DNA from: a bacterium
GTDB lineage: Bacteria > CBDUZB01 > JAGLHV01
DNA length: 7,502 bases
Direction of reading: 5' to 3'
NCBI GenBank assembly: GCA_023143305.1
Contig: JAGLHV010000054.1
Coordinates: 1 to 7,502, forward strand
The notes beneath the pieces are model-generated. The model was not told the origin of the DNA and ran no database searches. It was given only the letters and a program-made list of their open reading frames with translations. The translations under genes and the position numbers were made by a program. Of the stretch, positions 1-6,610 are shown piece by piece (the first letter of the stretch is position 1; each line of letters opens with the position of its first letter).

Positions 1-117
1 CTTAGCCAAACCTTCATCATCTGCCAACAACAAACACTTAGAAAAAATTAAAAACAATATTAAAAAAAACAAACTACATAGAATTTTTTTTAAACAACAA
101 TCGTTTTTATGCTTCAT
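1..117 (-). CDS. N-terminal fragment of an exported protein (3' end outside window)
   Basis: Reading the minus strand from an ATG at 117-115 gives an open frame of 39 codons that continues past the window edge. It begins MKHKNDCCLKKILCSLFFLI and continues with a hydrophobic stretch to LLLADDEGLAK. This is a textbook signal-peptide layout: a positively charged start (Lys2, Lys4, Lys10, Lys11), a hydrophobic core at about residues 12-33, then a likely signal peptidase I site after LLLA, followed by acidic mature residues. There is no lipobox; the Cys of SKCLLLA is preceded by Lys, so a lipoprotein is unlikely. A good Shine-Dalgarno, AAGAGGT (132-126), lies 8 bases before the ATG and supports this start. 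The gene begins 49 bases after the stop of the large secreted protein with no visible terminator or promoter between, so the two are probably co-transcribed. The function cannot be read from 39 residues. The start and the export signal are well supported; the identity is unknown. Confidence 0.72.
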   Translation of the reverse strand, partial: MKHKNDCCLKKILCSLFFLILFLIFSKCLLLADDEGLAK

Positions 118-166
118 TAAAATCAACCTCTTACTTTCACTTTAAAACCAATATACTTGAAAAAGA

Positions 167-1960
167 TTACCGCTTAATTACCGCAATTTTTTTGATTACT
201 GTTCTTTCTTTTCCTCCCCAGGTAGCAACAACCCGGTAAAGATACACCCCGTTAGCCACATCATTTATATCCCAATCCACTCCAAAATGACCGCTTCCGT
301 TAGTAGTAGTTTTATAAGTTTTTACCCGTTTTCCGGCAGCAGTAAATATTTCCACTTCAACCTCTGCTGATTCTTCGGTATAAAATACAATGCGTACCGG
401 ATTTTGCCTAACCGGGTTAGGATAACAAAAAGCTTCTAATTTTTCCGTATCCTCAAAAGGCCGAAATAAAACGACATTAATATTTTCAGTATCAGTCCCC
501 GGACCTACATTTACCGGCATTGTCCTATTAGCATAACCTGAAGCAGTGGCCACAATCTGGTAAGTTCCCGGGGTTAAATTTTCAATTAAAAAGGTTCCAT
601 CGGAAAAAGGTGTAGTAGTAGCTGCTAATATACCGTTATAAAAGATATTAATTGTCGCTGATACTAAGGGTTGGGCATCACTATTGGTAACCCGTCCGTG
701 AATTGAATTAGGTAAAGCGGGAATATATATTGACTTGTTGACAGTCATAGAATCCCCTTCGGCATAACAGGTAACTGAAAAATTTACATATCCGGTCATT
801 GAACCTAAAGGTTTTACCCGCCATTCTCTTTGTACAATTTCCTCCGCAGGTACATCTCCCAGAGATTTTTCTGCAATCTCTCCGGTATCAAAAATCAATC
901 CGGGAGCTAAATTAAACTTCACCGTTGCCCCACTAACTGTATGACCCGAAGAATTTTTCAGATAACACACGGTAGTAAAAGGGTCCGGCACATATTCATT
1001 ACTTCCATCTATCTGGAGAAATTCCGGAGCCGATAAACCAATATTAAAAGGATTCCATTGTACATAAGTCATCCCTCCTAAACCATAACCTGTACCGTAA
1101 GTTCTGGATTGTCCGGGACTAAAAGTATCCGGATTCCAGGAAATAACTACCGCACTGTCATAAAATTCAACGGGAGGAGACTCAATTGTGTAATTCCAGG
1201 GGGCAGAGGGACTATCCCCGCTATAAGCTTTTGGCCAGGAACCAAGAACAAGACGGTCAGGGTCAGAAAAACCTACCCCGGTTATAGAAAACATAGAAAG
1301 CACGGAAGGGTCATCAAAATTATCAAATACCTGAAAATACTGAGGAATGGTATCTGCCGGGCTCACCCACTCTTTTTCCACCGTAACTTCCCCAAATCCT
1401 AAAACACGAAAAGGAGCACCGTCATTATCGCCTAACATTGTATCTAACATTAAAGAAAGCCCTATATCCGGTGAACTACTTCCTTCATTTCTTATTTCAT
1501 AGGCAATCTGTAAATTATCTTCTCTCCCTGTAGAAAAACTTCTTACGATAGTAAGAGTTTGGGTAACTACTATTTGCGGGCCAATCTCCCAGGAAGCAAC
1601 TAAACTTCCTCCTTGTTGACAGGGAGGAATAATCCATGTCCCCCCGGAACCAAAGATATAATCAACTCCATCTATCCTGATGGAAGTAAATGAACTCCAG
1701 GGATTAGGATGTCCAAACAATAATATTTTATCATCGTCGTTAGAATTATTTGGGTCTCCTCCAATATTGCCCAGGGTAAATCTTCCATTTTCAGCAATTA
1801 CCGCCTGAATATAATCATTGGAGATATTAGGATAAGAAGTTTCAGCAGGAAGAGGTGGAGCAAGTGCAGATTTTAGGACTACCGGCCCGGCCCATACACT
1901 CATAGAAAATAAAAGAAAAATTGCCATTAACCCATTAATAAACAAAAAACATTTTTTCAT
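167..1960 (-). CDS. Secreted modular surface protein with carboxypeptidase-regulatory-like and C-terminal FlgD-Ig/T9SS-like domains
   Basis: 597 residues. Residues 1-24 form a signal peptide: charged MKKC, a hydrophobic core, and a likely cut after SVWA. Residues about 45-300 look like an all-beta domain (IQAVIAENGRF, LLFGHPNPW, SLMLDTMLGDNDGAPFRV, then WNPDTFSPGQSRTYGTGYGLG) that I cannot assign to a named family. Residues about 300-415 look like a second beta-sandwich. Residues about 418-500 match a carboxypeptidase regulatory-like (transthyretin-type) domain: HGRVTNSDAQPLVSATINI, SDGTFLIENLTPGTYQIVAT. Residues about 510-597 resemble FlgD-Ig/T9SS-type C-terminal modules: AFCYPNPVRQNPVRIVF, then DVANGVYLYRV and a basic end KKIAVIKR. 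No catalytic motif is visible; a structural or adhesive cell-surface role is inferred. Shine-Dalgarno AAGGA (1974-1970) lies 9 bases before the ATG. A strong promoter lies 76-110 bases upstream. By eye its base composition is less A-rich than that of dapF or the TPR gene. Confidence 0.9.
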   Translation of the reverse strand: MKKCFLFINGLMAIFLLFSMSVWAGPVVLKSALAPPLPAETSYPNISNDYIQAVIAENGRFTLGNIGGDPNNSNDDDKILLFGHPNPWSSFTSIRIDGVDYIFGSGGTWIIPPCQQGGSLVASWEIGPQIVVTQTLTIVRSFSTGREDNLQIAYEIRNEGSSSPDIGLSLMLDTMLGDNDGAPFRVLGFGEVTVEKEWVSPADTIPQYFQVFDNFDDPSVLSMFSITGVGFSDPDRLVLGSWPKAYSGDSPSAPWNYTIESPPVEFYDSAVVISWNPDTFSPGQSRTYGTGYGLGGMTYVQWNPFNIGLSAPEFLQIDGSNEYVPDPFTTVCYLKNSSGHTVSGATVKFNLAPGLIFDTGEIAEKSLGDVPAEEIVQREWRVKPLGSMTGYVNFSVTCYAEGDSMTVNKSIYIPALPNSIHGRVTNSDAQPLVSATINIFYNGILAATTTPFSDGTFLIENLTPGTYQIVATASGYANRTMPVNVGPGTDTENINVVLFRPFEDTEKLEAFCYPNPVRQNPVRIVFYTEESAEVEVEIFTAAGKRVKTYKTTTNGSGHFGVDWDINDVANGVYLYRVVATWGGKERTVIKKIAVIKR

Positions 1961-2042
1961 TTAACCTATTCCTTATTTCACCGGATTTTATATAAACTCC
2001 TAAAAAAATTATCTCTTTAAAAACTTTTAACACATTATAATA

Positions 2043-2071
2043 AATATAACATTATCTTTTTTTAGTGTCAA
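2043..2071 (-). promoter_or_regulatory. Sigma70-type promoter for the secreted-protein gene
   Basis: On the minus strand, a perfect -35 box TTGACA (2071-2066) is followed by a 17-base spacer (2065-2049) and a -10 box TATATT (2048-2043), five of six to consensus. It lies in the 135-base gap after the dapA stop and points at the secreted-protein ATG at 1960. A start site about 6-7 bases past the -10 would give a leader of roughly 75 bases. It suggests this gene is transcribed independently of dapA. It has not been tested; AT-rich gaps produce chance -10 boxes, but the exact -35 with optimal spacing is much less likely by chance. Confidence 0.7.
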
Positions 2072-2095
2072 GACTATATTTTAGATTATAAAATA

Positions 2096-2971
2096 CTACA
2101 GTAATTTACATTCCTTCATTATGCTTTTCAACTTTTCCAGATTTTCATCACGCATCGGGGACAAAGGAAGCCGCACAAAAGCAGAACATTTTCCCATTAA
2201 ATCCATCACTGCTTTTACCGGGGCAGGATTGGTTTCGTAAAACATTGCTTCCATTAAAAGAAACATTTTATAATGTAATTCTTTAGCTTTAACCATATTA
2301 CCCGATAAAAAGGACCCTACCATCTCTGCCATATCTTTTGGCATAATATTAGCCACGACCGAAATAACCCCTTTTCCTCCTAAAGCCAACATAGGGAAAG
2401 TAAGAGAATCATCCCCGGACAAAACAATAAAATCTTCCCCACAACCCTTTATAATCTTAGTTACCTGCCCGAGTAACCCACTAGCTTCTTTTACTCCAAC
2501 AATATTTTTGCAGTCTTTAGCTAATTTAACTACTGTAGCCGGCAGTAAATTTACCGCCGTTCTTCCCGGAACATTATAAAGGATAATAGGAATATCCACT
2601 TCATCCGCGATTTTCTTAAAATGTAAATATAATCCATCCTGAGTCGGCTTATTATAATAAGGAGTGATGATTAAAGCCCCGTCGGCTCCTATTTCCTTAG
2701 CAAACCGGGTCATTCTTAATGCTTCTATAGTATTATTAGAACCTGTTCCGGCAATAACCTTCACCCGTCCTCCAGCTGCTTTTACCACCGTTTCAACAAC
2801 ATCATCATGTTCCTGATGAGAAAGGGTTGCTGATTCACCGGTAGTGCCACAAGGTACTATGCCGTTAGTTCCCTGTGTAATATGCCACTCCACTAATTCT
2901 TCTAATTTTTCTTTATCCACCTGACCATTTTTAAATGGTGTTACTAACGCTACATATGACCCTGAAAACAT
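2096..2971 (-). CDS. dapA: 4-hydroxy-tetrahydrodipicolinate synthase
   Basis: 291 residues, normal length for the family. DapA condenses pyruvate with aspartate-semialdehyde to give 4-hydroxy-tetrahydrodipicolinate, the first committed step of the DAP/lysine pathway, in the cytoplasm. It is a TIM-barrel class I aldolase. Visible active-site features: CGTTGES with Thr43-Thr44, the tyrosine pair in TPYYNKPT (105-106), Tyr132 and Arg137 in ILYNVPGRT, and the Schiff-base lysine Lys161 in GVKEASG. The DD in LSGDDSLTFPML and the NPAPVK motif near the C-terminus are also typical. The open frame extends upstream to an ATG at 3022, but I chose 2971 because GGAGGT sits 6 bases before it, because the family begins at FSGSYVALVTPF, and because the extra 17 residues are not family-like. 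It is separated from dapF by 349 bases and a terminator-like hairpin. No dapB follows, unlike many genomes. Confidence 0.97.
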   Translation of the reverse strand: MFSGSYVALVTPFKNGQVDKEKLEELVEWHITQGTNGIVPCGTTGESATLSHQEHDDVVETVVKAAGGRVKVIAGTGSNNTIEALRMTRFAKEIGADGALIITPYYNKPTQDGLYLHFKKIADEVDIPIILYNVPGRTAVNLLPATVVKLAKDCKNIVGVKEASGLLGQVTKIIKGCGEDFIVLSGDDSLTFPMLALGGKGVISVVANIMPKDMAEMVGSFLSGNMVKAKELHYKMFLLMEAMFYETNPAPVKAVMDLMGKCSAFVRLPLSPMRDENLEKLKSIMKECKLL

Positions 2972-2977
2972 TTTTAT

Positions 2978-2983
2978 ACCTCC
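2978..2983 (-). promoter_or_regulatory. Ribosome binding site that sets the dapA start
   Basis: GGAGGT on the minus strand, 6 bases upstream of the ATG at 2971. This near-perfect Shine-Dalgarno favours translation starting at MFSGSYVALV rather than at the in-frame ATG at 3022, which has no purine-rich sequence in front of it. Confidence 0.88.
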
Positions 2984-3018
2984 GTTTTTTATTATTAGTT
3001 TTGCCAATTTTTTATATA

Positions 3019-3064
3019 CCATAAGATAAAATTACGCCGTAAGATTTTAGCTTTATTAAACAAC
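3019..3064. repeat. Imperfect direct repeat, copy A (upstream of dapA)
   Basis: The left part, CCATAAGATAAAATTACGC (3019-3037), matches the left part of copy B, CCATAGGGTAAAATTACGC, at 17 of 19 positions. The right part, ATTTTAGCTTTATTA, matches copy B's ATTTTGGCTTTATTA at 14 of 15. The middle is shorter here than in copy B. It ends about 48 bases upstream of the dapA start codon, so it may overlap the dapA promoter region. Confidence 0.65.
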
Positions 3065-3092
3065 CTTATTTAAAATTAAAAACTCAAACTTC

Positions 3093-3116
3093 AAAAGAAA
3101 GCCTGATAAATCAGGC
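3093..3116 (-). terminator. Intrinsic-terminator-like hairpin after dapF
   Basis: GCCTGA (3116-3111), a four-base loop and TCAGGC (3106-3101) form a perfect 6-bp GC-rich stem, followed on the minus strand by TTTCTTTT (3100-3093). On the plus strand the stem is followed by AACTACAA, so it would work only for the minus-strand lysA-dapF transcript. The stem is short and the T-tract is interrupted by one C, so partial termination is possible. It lies about 205 bases after the dapF stop and implies a separate start for dapA. Confidence 0.62.
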
Positions 3117-3245
3117 AACTACAAATAAAAATTTAAATTCAAGACAAAAAAATAATCGCCTTTTTCTTTAATTTTGTGCCTGTTTTTTATCTTTTAACTT
3201 ATAACTTTCTGTTATTTGTTATCTATGGACTATTTTTTTTGTGTG

Positions 3246-3302
3246 CCCATAGGGTAAAATTACGCGTTTATAGAAAAACATATTTTGGCTTTATTACACA
3301 CC
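3246..3302. repeat. Imperfect direct repeat, copy B (downstream of dapF)
   Basis: Same element as at 3019-3064, with about 11 extra bases in the middle. It begins CCCATAGGGTAAAATTACGC and ends ATTTTGGCTTTATTACACACC. It starts only 18 bases past the dapF stop. GTGTG (3241-3245) and CACAC (3297-3301) sit at or near the two ends as a short inverted pair; copy A lacks this clear pair. Confidence 0.62.
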
Positions 3303-3320
3303 CCGTCCTACTAAAAATTA

Positions 3321-4139
3321 TTAAATTATAAATATCCCTTCATAACTTACTGCAACCGGCCCTTCCAGATATACCTCTTTTATCTCCTCTTTTTCTATTC
3401 TAAAATAAATTGTATAAATTTCTCCACTTTGGGTAATAACCTTTAGCGGGGATTTAAGTCCCTTCTTTAAACCGGCAATAATAGCCGAAGCCACACTTCC
3501 TGTTCCACAGGATAAGGTTTCCGCCTCTACTCCCCTCTCATAAGTACGCAAATAAATATTTGACTTATCTTTAAGCGAAACAAAATCAACATTTGTTCCT
3601 TCCGGGGCAAACATTTTATGCCAGCGAATTTGTCTTCCTATATTTTCCACCTCCAAATTTTCTATCCGGGGCGTAAAAATTATTGTATGGGGAACACCTG
3701 TATTGATAAATGAGCATTTTAATGTTTTATTACCAATCTTAATTTTTAAATTTTTTTCTAAGCCGAAAGGTTTACTCATTTTTATTTTTATTTTCTTATC
3801 ATTAATTATCTGTGCGTATATTTTCCCTGCTTTTGTTTCAAAACACATATTTTTTTTTGCTATTTTTTCCTTATAACTAAAAAGGGCAACACATCTCGCC
3901 CCATTACCACACATTTCCGCTTCACTCCCATCCGGATTAAAAATACGCATTTTAAAATCTGCACTTCGGGACTTTTCCACCAGAACTACCCCGTCAGCTC
4001 CTACAGAAATTTTTCTTAAACAAATTTGTTTTGAGAGAAAAGATTTTTTTTTGGGTAAAACATCCTTTCTATTATCGATTATAATAAAATCATTTCCACC
4101 CCCACTCATCTTTAAAAATTTAATCTTTTTTTTAAGCAT
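3321..4139 (-). CDS. dapF: Diaminopimelate epimerase
   Basis: 272 residues, normal length. DapF interconverts LL- and meso-diaminopimelate without a cofactor, using two cysteines as acid and base. Both are present: Cys77 in EMCGNGARC and Cys211 in LSCGTGSVASA. Other family motifs are GGGNDFIIID near the N-terminus (commonly HGLGNDF, so Ser and Gly replace His and Leu here), GADGVV, NPDGSEAE, NTGVPH, PEGTNVDF and the ERGVEAETL run before Cys211. The two halves of the protein are the expected pseudo-repeats. The start at 4139 has a modest Shine-Dalgarno, AAAGAG (4153-4148), 8 bases upstream, and lies 19 bases after the lysA stop, so the two are almost certainly co-transcribed and may be translationally coupled. 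The gene is very lysine- and isoleucine-rich and carries three A8-A9 runs in its coding strand, yet the frame is intact. Confidence 0.97.
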   Translation of the reverse strand: MLKKKIKFLKMSGGGNDFIIIDNRKDVLPKKKSFLSKQICLRKISVGADGVVLVEKSRSADFKMRIFNPDGSEAEMCGNGARCVALFSYKEKIAKKNMCFETKAGKIYAQIINDKKIKIKMSKPFGLEKNLKIKIGNKTLKCSFINTGVPHTIIFTPRIENLEVENIGRQIRWHKMFAPEGTNVDFVSLKDKSNIYLRTYERGVEAETLSCGTGSVASAIIAGLKKGLKSPLKVITQSGEIYTIYFRIEKEEIKEVYLEGPVAVSYEGIFII

Positions 4140-4158
4140 ATTTTTTTCTCTTTAAATT

Positions 4159-5421
4159 TTATATCTCTAAAATATCCGGCATTTTTTCATTTTTAACTAA
4201 ATCTTCGTAAGTCTCTCTCTTTCGAATAACAAAATAATCTTCCCCACTTACCAGTATTTCAGCCGGTCGACAGCGAAAATTATAATTGGAAGCCATAGAA
4301 AAACCATAAGCCCCTGCCCCAAAGATACTTAATAATTCCCCTTCTTTTACTTTAGGAAATTCCCTATCCCGGGCAAAAAAATCAGCTGACTCACATATTG
4401 GACCAACTATATCAACAACCTCTTTTTCCTTTTCTTCTTTTTGCCTTACCGGTTTAATCTCATGATGTGCCTGATAAAAAGCAGGCCTAAGAAAATCATT
4501 CATCCCGGCATCAACTATAACAAAAGTTTTTTCTGCTGTCTCTTTACGATAAAGAACCCGGCTTACTAATATTCCCGCATTTCCCATCAAAACCCTTCCC
4601 GGCTCACAAATCACCTTAACCTTTAATTTTAAAAGTTTAGAAGTAATTACTTGAGCATAATTTTCCAAACTGGGAGGTTCCTCATCAAGATAAACAATTC
4701 CTAATCCCCCTCCTACATTTATGTATTCAATTTCTATGCCTATTTTTTTTAGTTCACCCATTAAAAAAATTATTTTATCTAACCCCTCTACAAAAGGATC
4801 CAAACTTGTTATTTGAGAACCAATATGCATATGAATTCCTGCTATTTTTATATTCTCCAGGTCTCGTGCTAATTTATATCCATCAAGAGCCTGATCAAAC
4901 CCAAATCCAAATTTACTTTTTTTAAGACCGGTAGCTAAATAAGAATGCGTTTGAGGATTTAAATCGGGATTAACTCTCAAAACCACTTTTGCGTTTTTCC
5001 CCAAAGAATGGGCTACTTTATTAAGTAAGCGTAATTCTGCCTGGGAATCAACATCAAACATTAAAATATTTGATTTTAAAGCAAAACATATTTCCTTTTC
5101 CGTCTTTCCGTTTCCGCTAAAAACTATTTTATCCGGGGATACTCCTGATTTCAAAGCCTGTGCTAATTCTCCCCCGGAAACAACCTCTGCTCCCCCTCCT
5201 GCCTTAGCAAAAATCTTACAAATAGCCATATTAGAATTAGCCTTATAGGCATAACAAATAAGAGGATCTATCTCTTTTAACGCTCTTTTAAAAGAATTAT
5301 AATGATTAAAAATGGTTTGGTAGCTATAAAGATAAAAAGGCGTACCTATTTCAAGAGCAATTTTTTCTACCCTCACATCCTCACAATGTAATTTTCCATC
5401 GATATATTTAAAGCTATGCAT
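4159..5421 (-). CDS. lysA: Diaminopimelate decarboxylase
   Basis: 420 residues, full length. LysA is a PLP enzyme of the alanine-racemase fold (type III) that decarboxylates meso-diaminopimelate to L-lysine. The PLP lysine is Lys60 in CYAYKANSN. His199 in HMHIGSQI, the phosphate-binding glycines in NVGGGLGI (236-242) and EPGR (273-276) are all present. The second-subunit catalytic cysteine is Cys343 in GPICESADFFARDRE; the usual motif is CESGD, so Ala replaces Gly here, a mild variation. GAGAYGFSMASNYNFRCRPAEIL near the end is also typical (Tyr372 region). The ATG at 5421 is preceded by AAAGGAGAGGGG, giving GAGGGG at 9 bases or AGGAG at 14. The 155-base gap upstream shows no clear promoter or terminator. 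It probably leads an operon segment with dapF or is read through from the TPR gene. Confidence 0.97.
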   Translation of the reverse strand: MHSFKYIDGKLHCEDVRVEKIALEIGTPFYLYSYQTIFNHYNSFKRALKEIDPLICYAYKANSNMAICKIFAKAGGGAEVVSGGELAQALKSGVSPDKIVFSGNGKTEKEICFALKSNILMFDVDSQAELRLLNKVAHSLGKNAKVVLRVNPDLNPQTHSYLATGLKKSKFGFGFDQALDGYKLARDLENIKIAGIHMHIGSQITSLDPFVEGLDKIIFLMGELKKIGIEIEYINVGGGLGIVYLDEEPPSLENYAQVITSKLLKLKVKVICEPGRVLMGNAGILVSRVLYRKETAEKTFVIVDAGMNDFLRPAFYQAHHEIKPVRQKEEKEKEVVDIVGPICESADFFARDREFPKVKEGELLSIFGAGAYGFSMASNYNFRCRPAEILVSGEDYFVIRKRETYEDLVKNEKMPDILEI

Positions 5422-5525
5422 AACAATAGTCCCCTCTCCTTTAATATAATCTTAACTTCCTTCCACCTTGCAGAACATTTTTCTTATACTTTTATCTCTA
5501 TCTCGGTTGTCTCATAAATAATATG

Positions 5526-5578
5526 GAGTGTACTTTTTTTACCCTATTTCAAAACGCCACACTCGTAACTTATAACTT
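5526..5578. repeat. Intergenic repeat-like segment sharing motifs with the dapF-dapA interval
   Basis: The plus strand contains TTTTACCCTAT (5537-5547), the reverse complement of ATAGGGTAAAA at 3249-3259, followed by CACAC (5558-5562), which matches GTGTG at 3241-3245 in inverted orientation. Next comes TAACTTATAACTT (5566-5578), identical in 13 bases and in the same orientation to 3195-3207. GAGTGT (5526-5531) and ACACTC (5559-5564) form a 6-bp inverted pair with a 27-base interior. The 13-mer overlaps the stop codon of the TPR gene. The matches are short and AT-rich, so chance similarity cannot be excluded. Confidence 0.4.
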
Positions 5579-6551
5579 ATTTTTTTCCTGCTTCATTTAG
5601 TTTATTTAACATTTTTCTGGAATACATTTTAAGCATCTTCCCTTTAGCATTGGTGTAAACAAACAGGCAGTCTCGTTTAGATAAATCATCCTTCCCTTCT
5701 TTATAATAAACTAATCCCCGTAAAAAATGAGCTACGATATTACCTGAATCGATATCAATTACCTTAGTAAATTTTCTTATCGATTTATTGATTAAACCCT
5801 GTTTAAAAAAAATATAACCCAAATTCAAATGTGCTTCATAGGAAAGATAATTCTTGTCTAATATTTTCTGAAAAACAACTATTGCTTTATTTAATTTATT
5901 CTGAGAAAGATATAACAAACCTAATTTATTAAAGAATTCTTCCCGGGGATAAAGAGCCACAACATCTTCAAGATAAGAAATAGCTATATCCAATTTTCCT
6001 AACTTTTCATAAATATTAACCATTTCTAAACATATCTCAATGTTACTTTTATTAATACTTTGTGCTTTTTTGTAATATTTTAAAGCAACAGTATAAAGTT
6101 TTTTCCTTTGATATATTTTACTTAAATTAAACCAAACCTGAAAAATTTCCGGTTTAATTTTAATAACTTTCTCATAGGAAGAAATAGCCAAATCATCTAA
6201 TCCCACTATTTGATATATTCTCCCGATATTAAAATATCCCTCCCAACTTTTTTTCTTTAATAATATAACCCTTTTATAAGCAATAATGGCTTTTTCATAT
6301 TTTTTTTGGGCTTCATAAATATGCCCCATACGAGACCAAATCAATCGTTGCTGTTCATTGGACGATTTAAAATCCAATGCTTTACTATAATAAAGAAGAG
6401 CCGTTTTATTCTCTCCTTTACCGGCAAATTCTTGTGCCTTATTAAAATAAAGCAAAGTTTCTTTTTCACTCTTTGCTTCTACAACTTTACCCAACAGACA
6501 AAAATAAAACAAAGAAAATATTATTATAATTACCTTATTATACCGCTGCAT
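5577..6551 (-). CDS. Exported TPR-repeat protein
   Basis: 324 residues. Residues 1-26 form a signal peptide: MQRYNKV, the hydrophobic core IIIIFSLFYFCLL, and a likely cut after VVEA; a retained membrane anchor is the alternative. The rest is a regular array of about eight 34-residue tetratricopeptide repeats from about residue 31 to 300. Examples are GHIYEAQKKYEKAIIAYKRV, GRIYQIVGLDDLAISSYEKV, SKIYQRKKLYTVALKYYKKA and LGYIFFKQGLINKSIRKFTK. TPR arrays bind protein partners and have no enzymatic role, so it is probably a periplasmic or envelope scaffold; the partner is unknown. A basic helix ends the protein. Shine-Dalgarno AGGA (6563-6560) lies 8 bases before the ATG. It follows the patatin stop by 59 bases with no terminator, suggesting co-transcription. 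A specific function cannot be assigned. Confidence 0.9.
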   Translation of the reverse strand: MQRYNKVIIIIFSLFYFCLLGKVVEAKSEKETLLYFNKAQEFAGKGENKTALLYYSKALDFKSSNEQQRLIWSRMGHIYEAQKKYEKAIIAYKRVILLKKKSWEGYFNIGRIYQIVGLDDLAISSYEKVIKIKPEIFQVWFNLSKIYQRKKLYTVALKYYKKAQSINKSNIEICLEMVNIYEKLGKLDIAISYLEDVVALYPREEFFNKLGLLYLSQNKLNKAIVVFQKILDKNYLSYEAHLNLGYIFFKQGLINKSIRKFTKVIDIDSGNIVAHFLRGLVYYKEGKDDLSKRDCLFVYTNAKGKMLKMYSRKMLNKLNEAGKK

Positions 6552-6610
6552 TTTTTATTTCCTAATTTAAATTTAAACTAATCCAAATTAACCCAGCCAA
6601 TTAATCTTCT

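Larger units (their letters stand above)
2972..3320. other. 349-base non-coding interval between dapF and dapA
   Basis: No convincing gene lies here on either strand. It holds, in transcription order, a 57-base repeat unit immediately after dapF (3302-3246), a short AT-rich segment with the 13-mer TAACTTATAACTT (3195-3207), a terminator-like hairpin (3116-3093), a second copy of the repeat (3064-3019) and the dapA ribosome binding site. I looked for a lysine riboswitch, which would be plausible ahead of dapA, and saw none of its conserved purine-rich core. I could not pick a dapA promoter: TAAAAT (minus strand, within the second repeat copy) is a possible -10 but lacks a good -35. Confidence 0.75.

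Noticed and set aside
1109..1402. Plus-strand open frame of 97 codons
   Set aside because: It lies wholly antisense to the secreted-protein gene, its product has no recognisable domain and a skewed basic composition, and it has no supporting context.
2972..3022. Longer dapA N-terminus from the ATG at 3022
   Set aside because: No ribosome binding site precedes 3022, the extra residues are not family-like, and a strong GGAGGT sits correctly before 2971.
3223..3252. Hairpin CTATGG/CCATAG with an 18-base loop
   Set aside because: The stem is only 6 bp, the loop is long, and no T-tract follows on the minus strand; it is probably incidental to the repeat unit.
2984..3320. Lysine riboswitch or T-box leader ahead of dapA
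   Set aside because: The interval is AT-rich and lacks the conserved core and multi-helix structure of a lysine riboswitch, and no T-box motif was seen.
5526..5564. GAGTGT/ACACTC inverted pair as a terminator for the TPR gene
   Set aside because: The 27-base interior makes a weak hairpin and no T-run follows on the minus strand.
6566..6577. 12-bp palindrome TTTAAATTTAAA before the TPR gene
   Set aside because: It is low-complexity AT sequence that is expected by chance in such gaps; there is no sign of an operator.
6306..6581. Plus-strand open frame of 91 codons
   Set aside because: It is antisense to the start of the TPR gene; its hydrophobic, lysine-rich product reflects AT-rich complementary sequence, and the TPR reading is clear.
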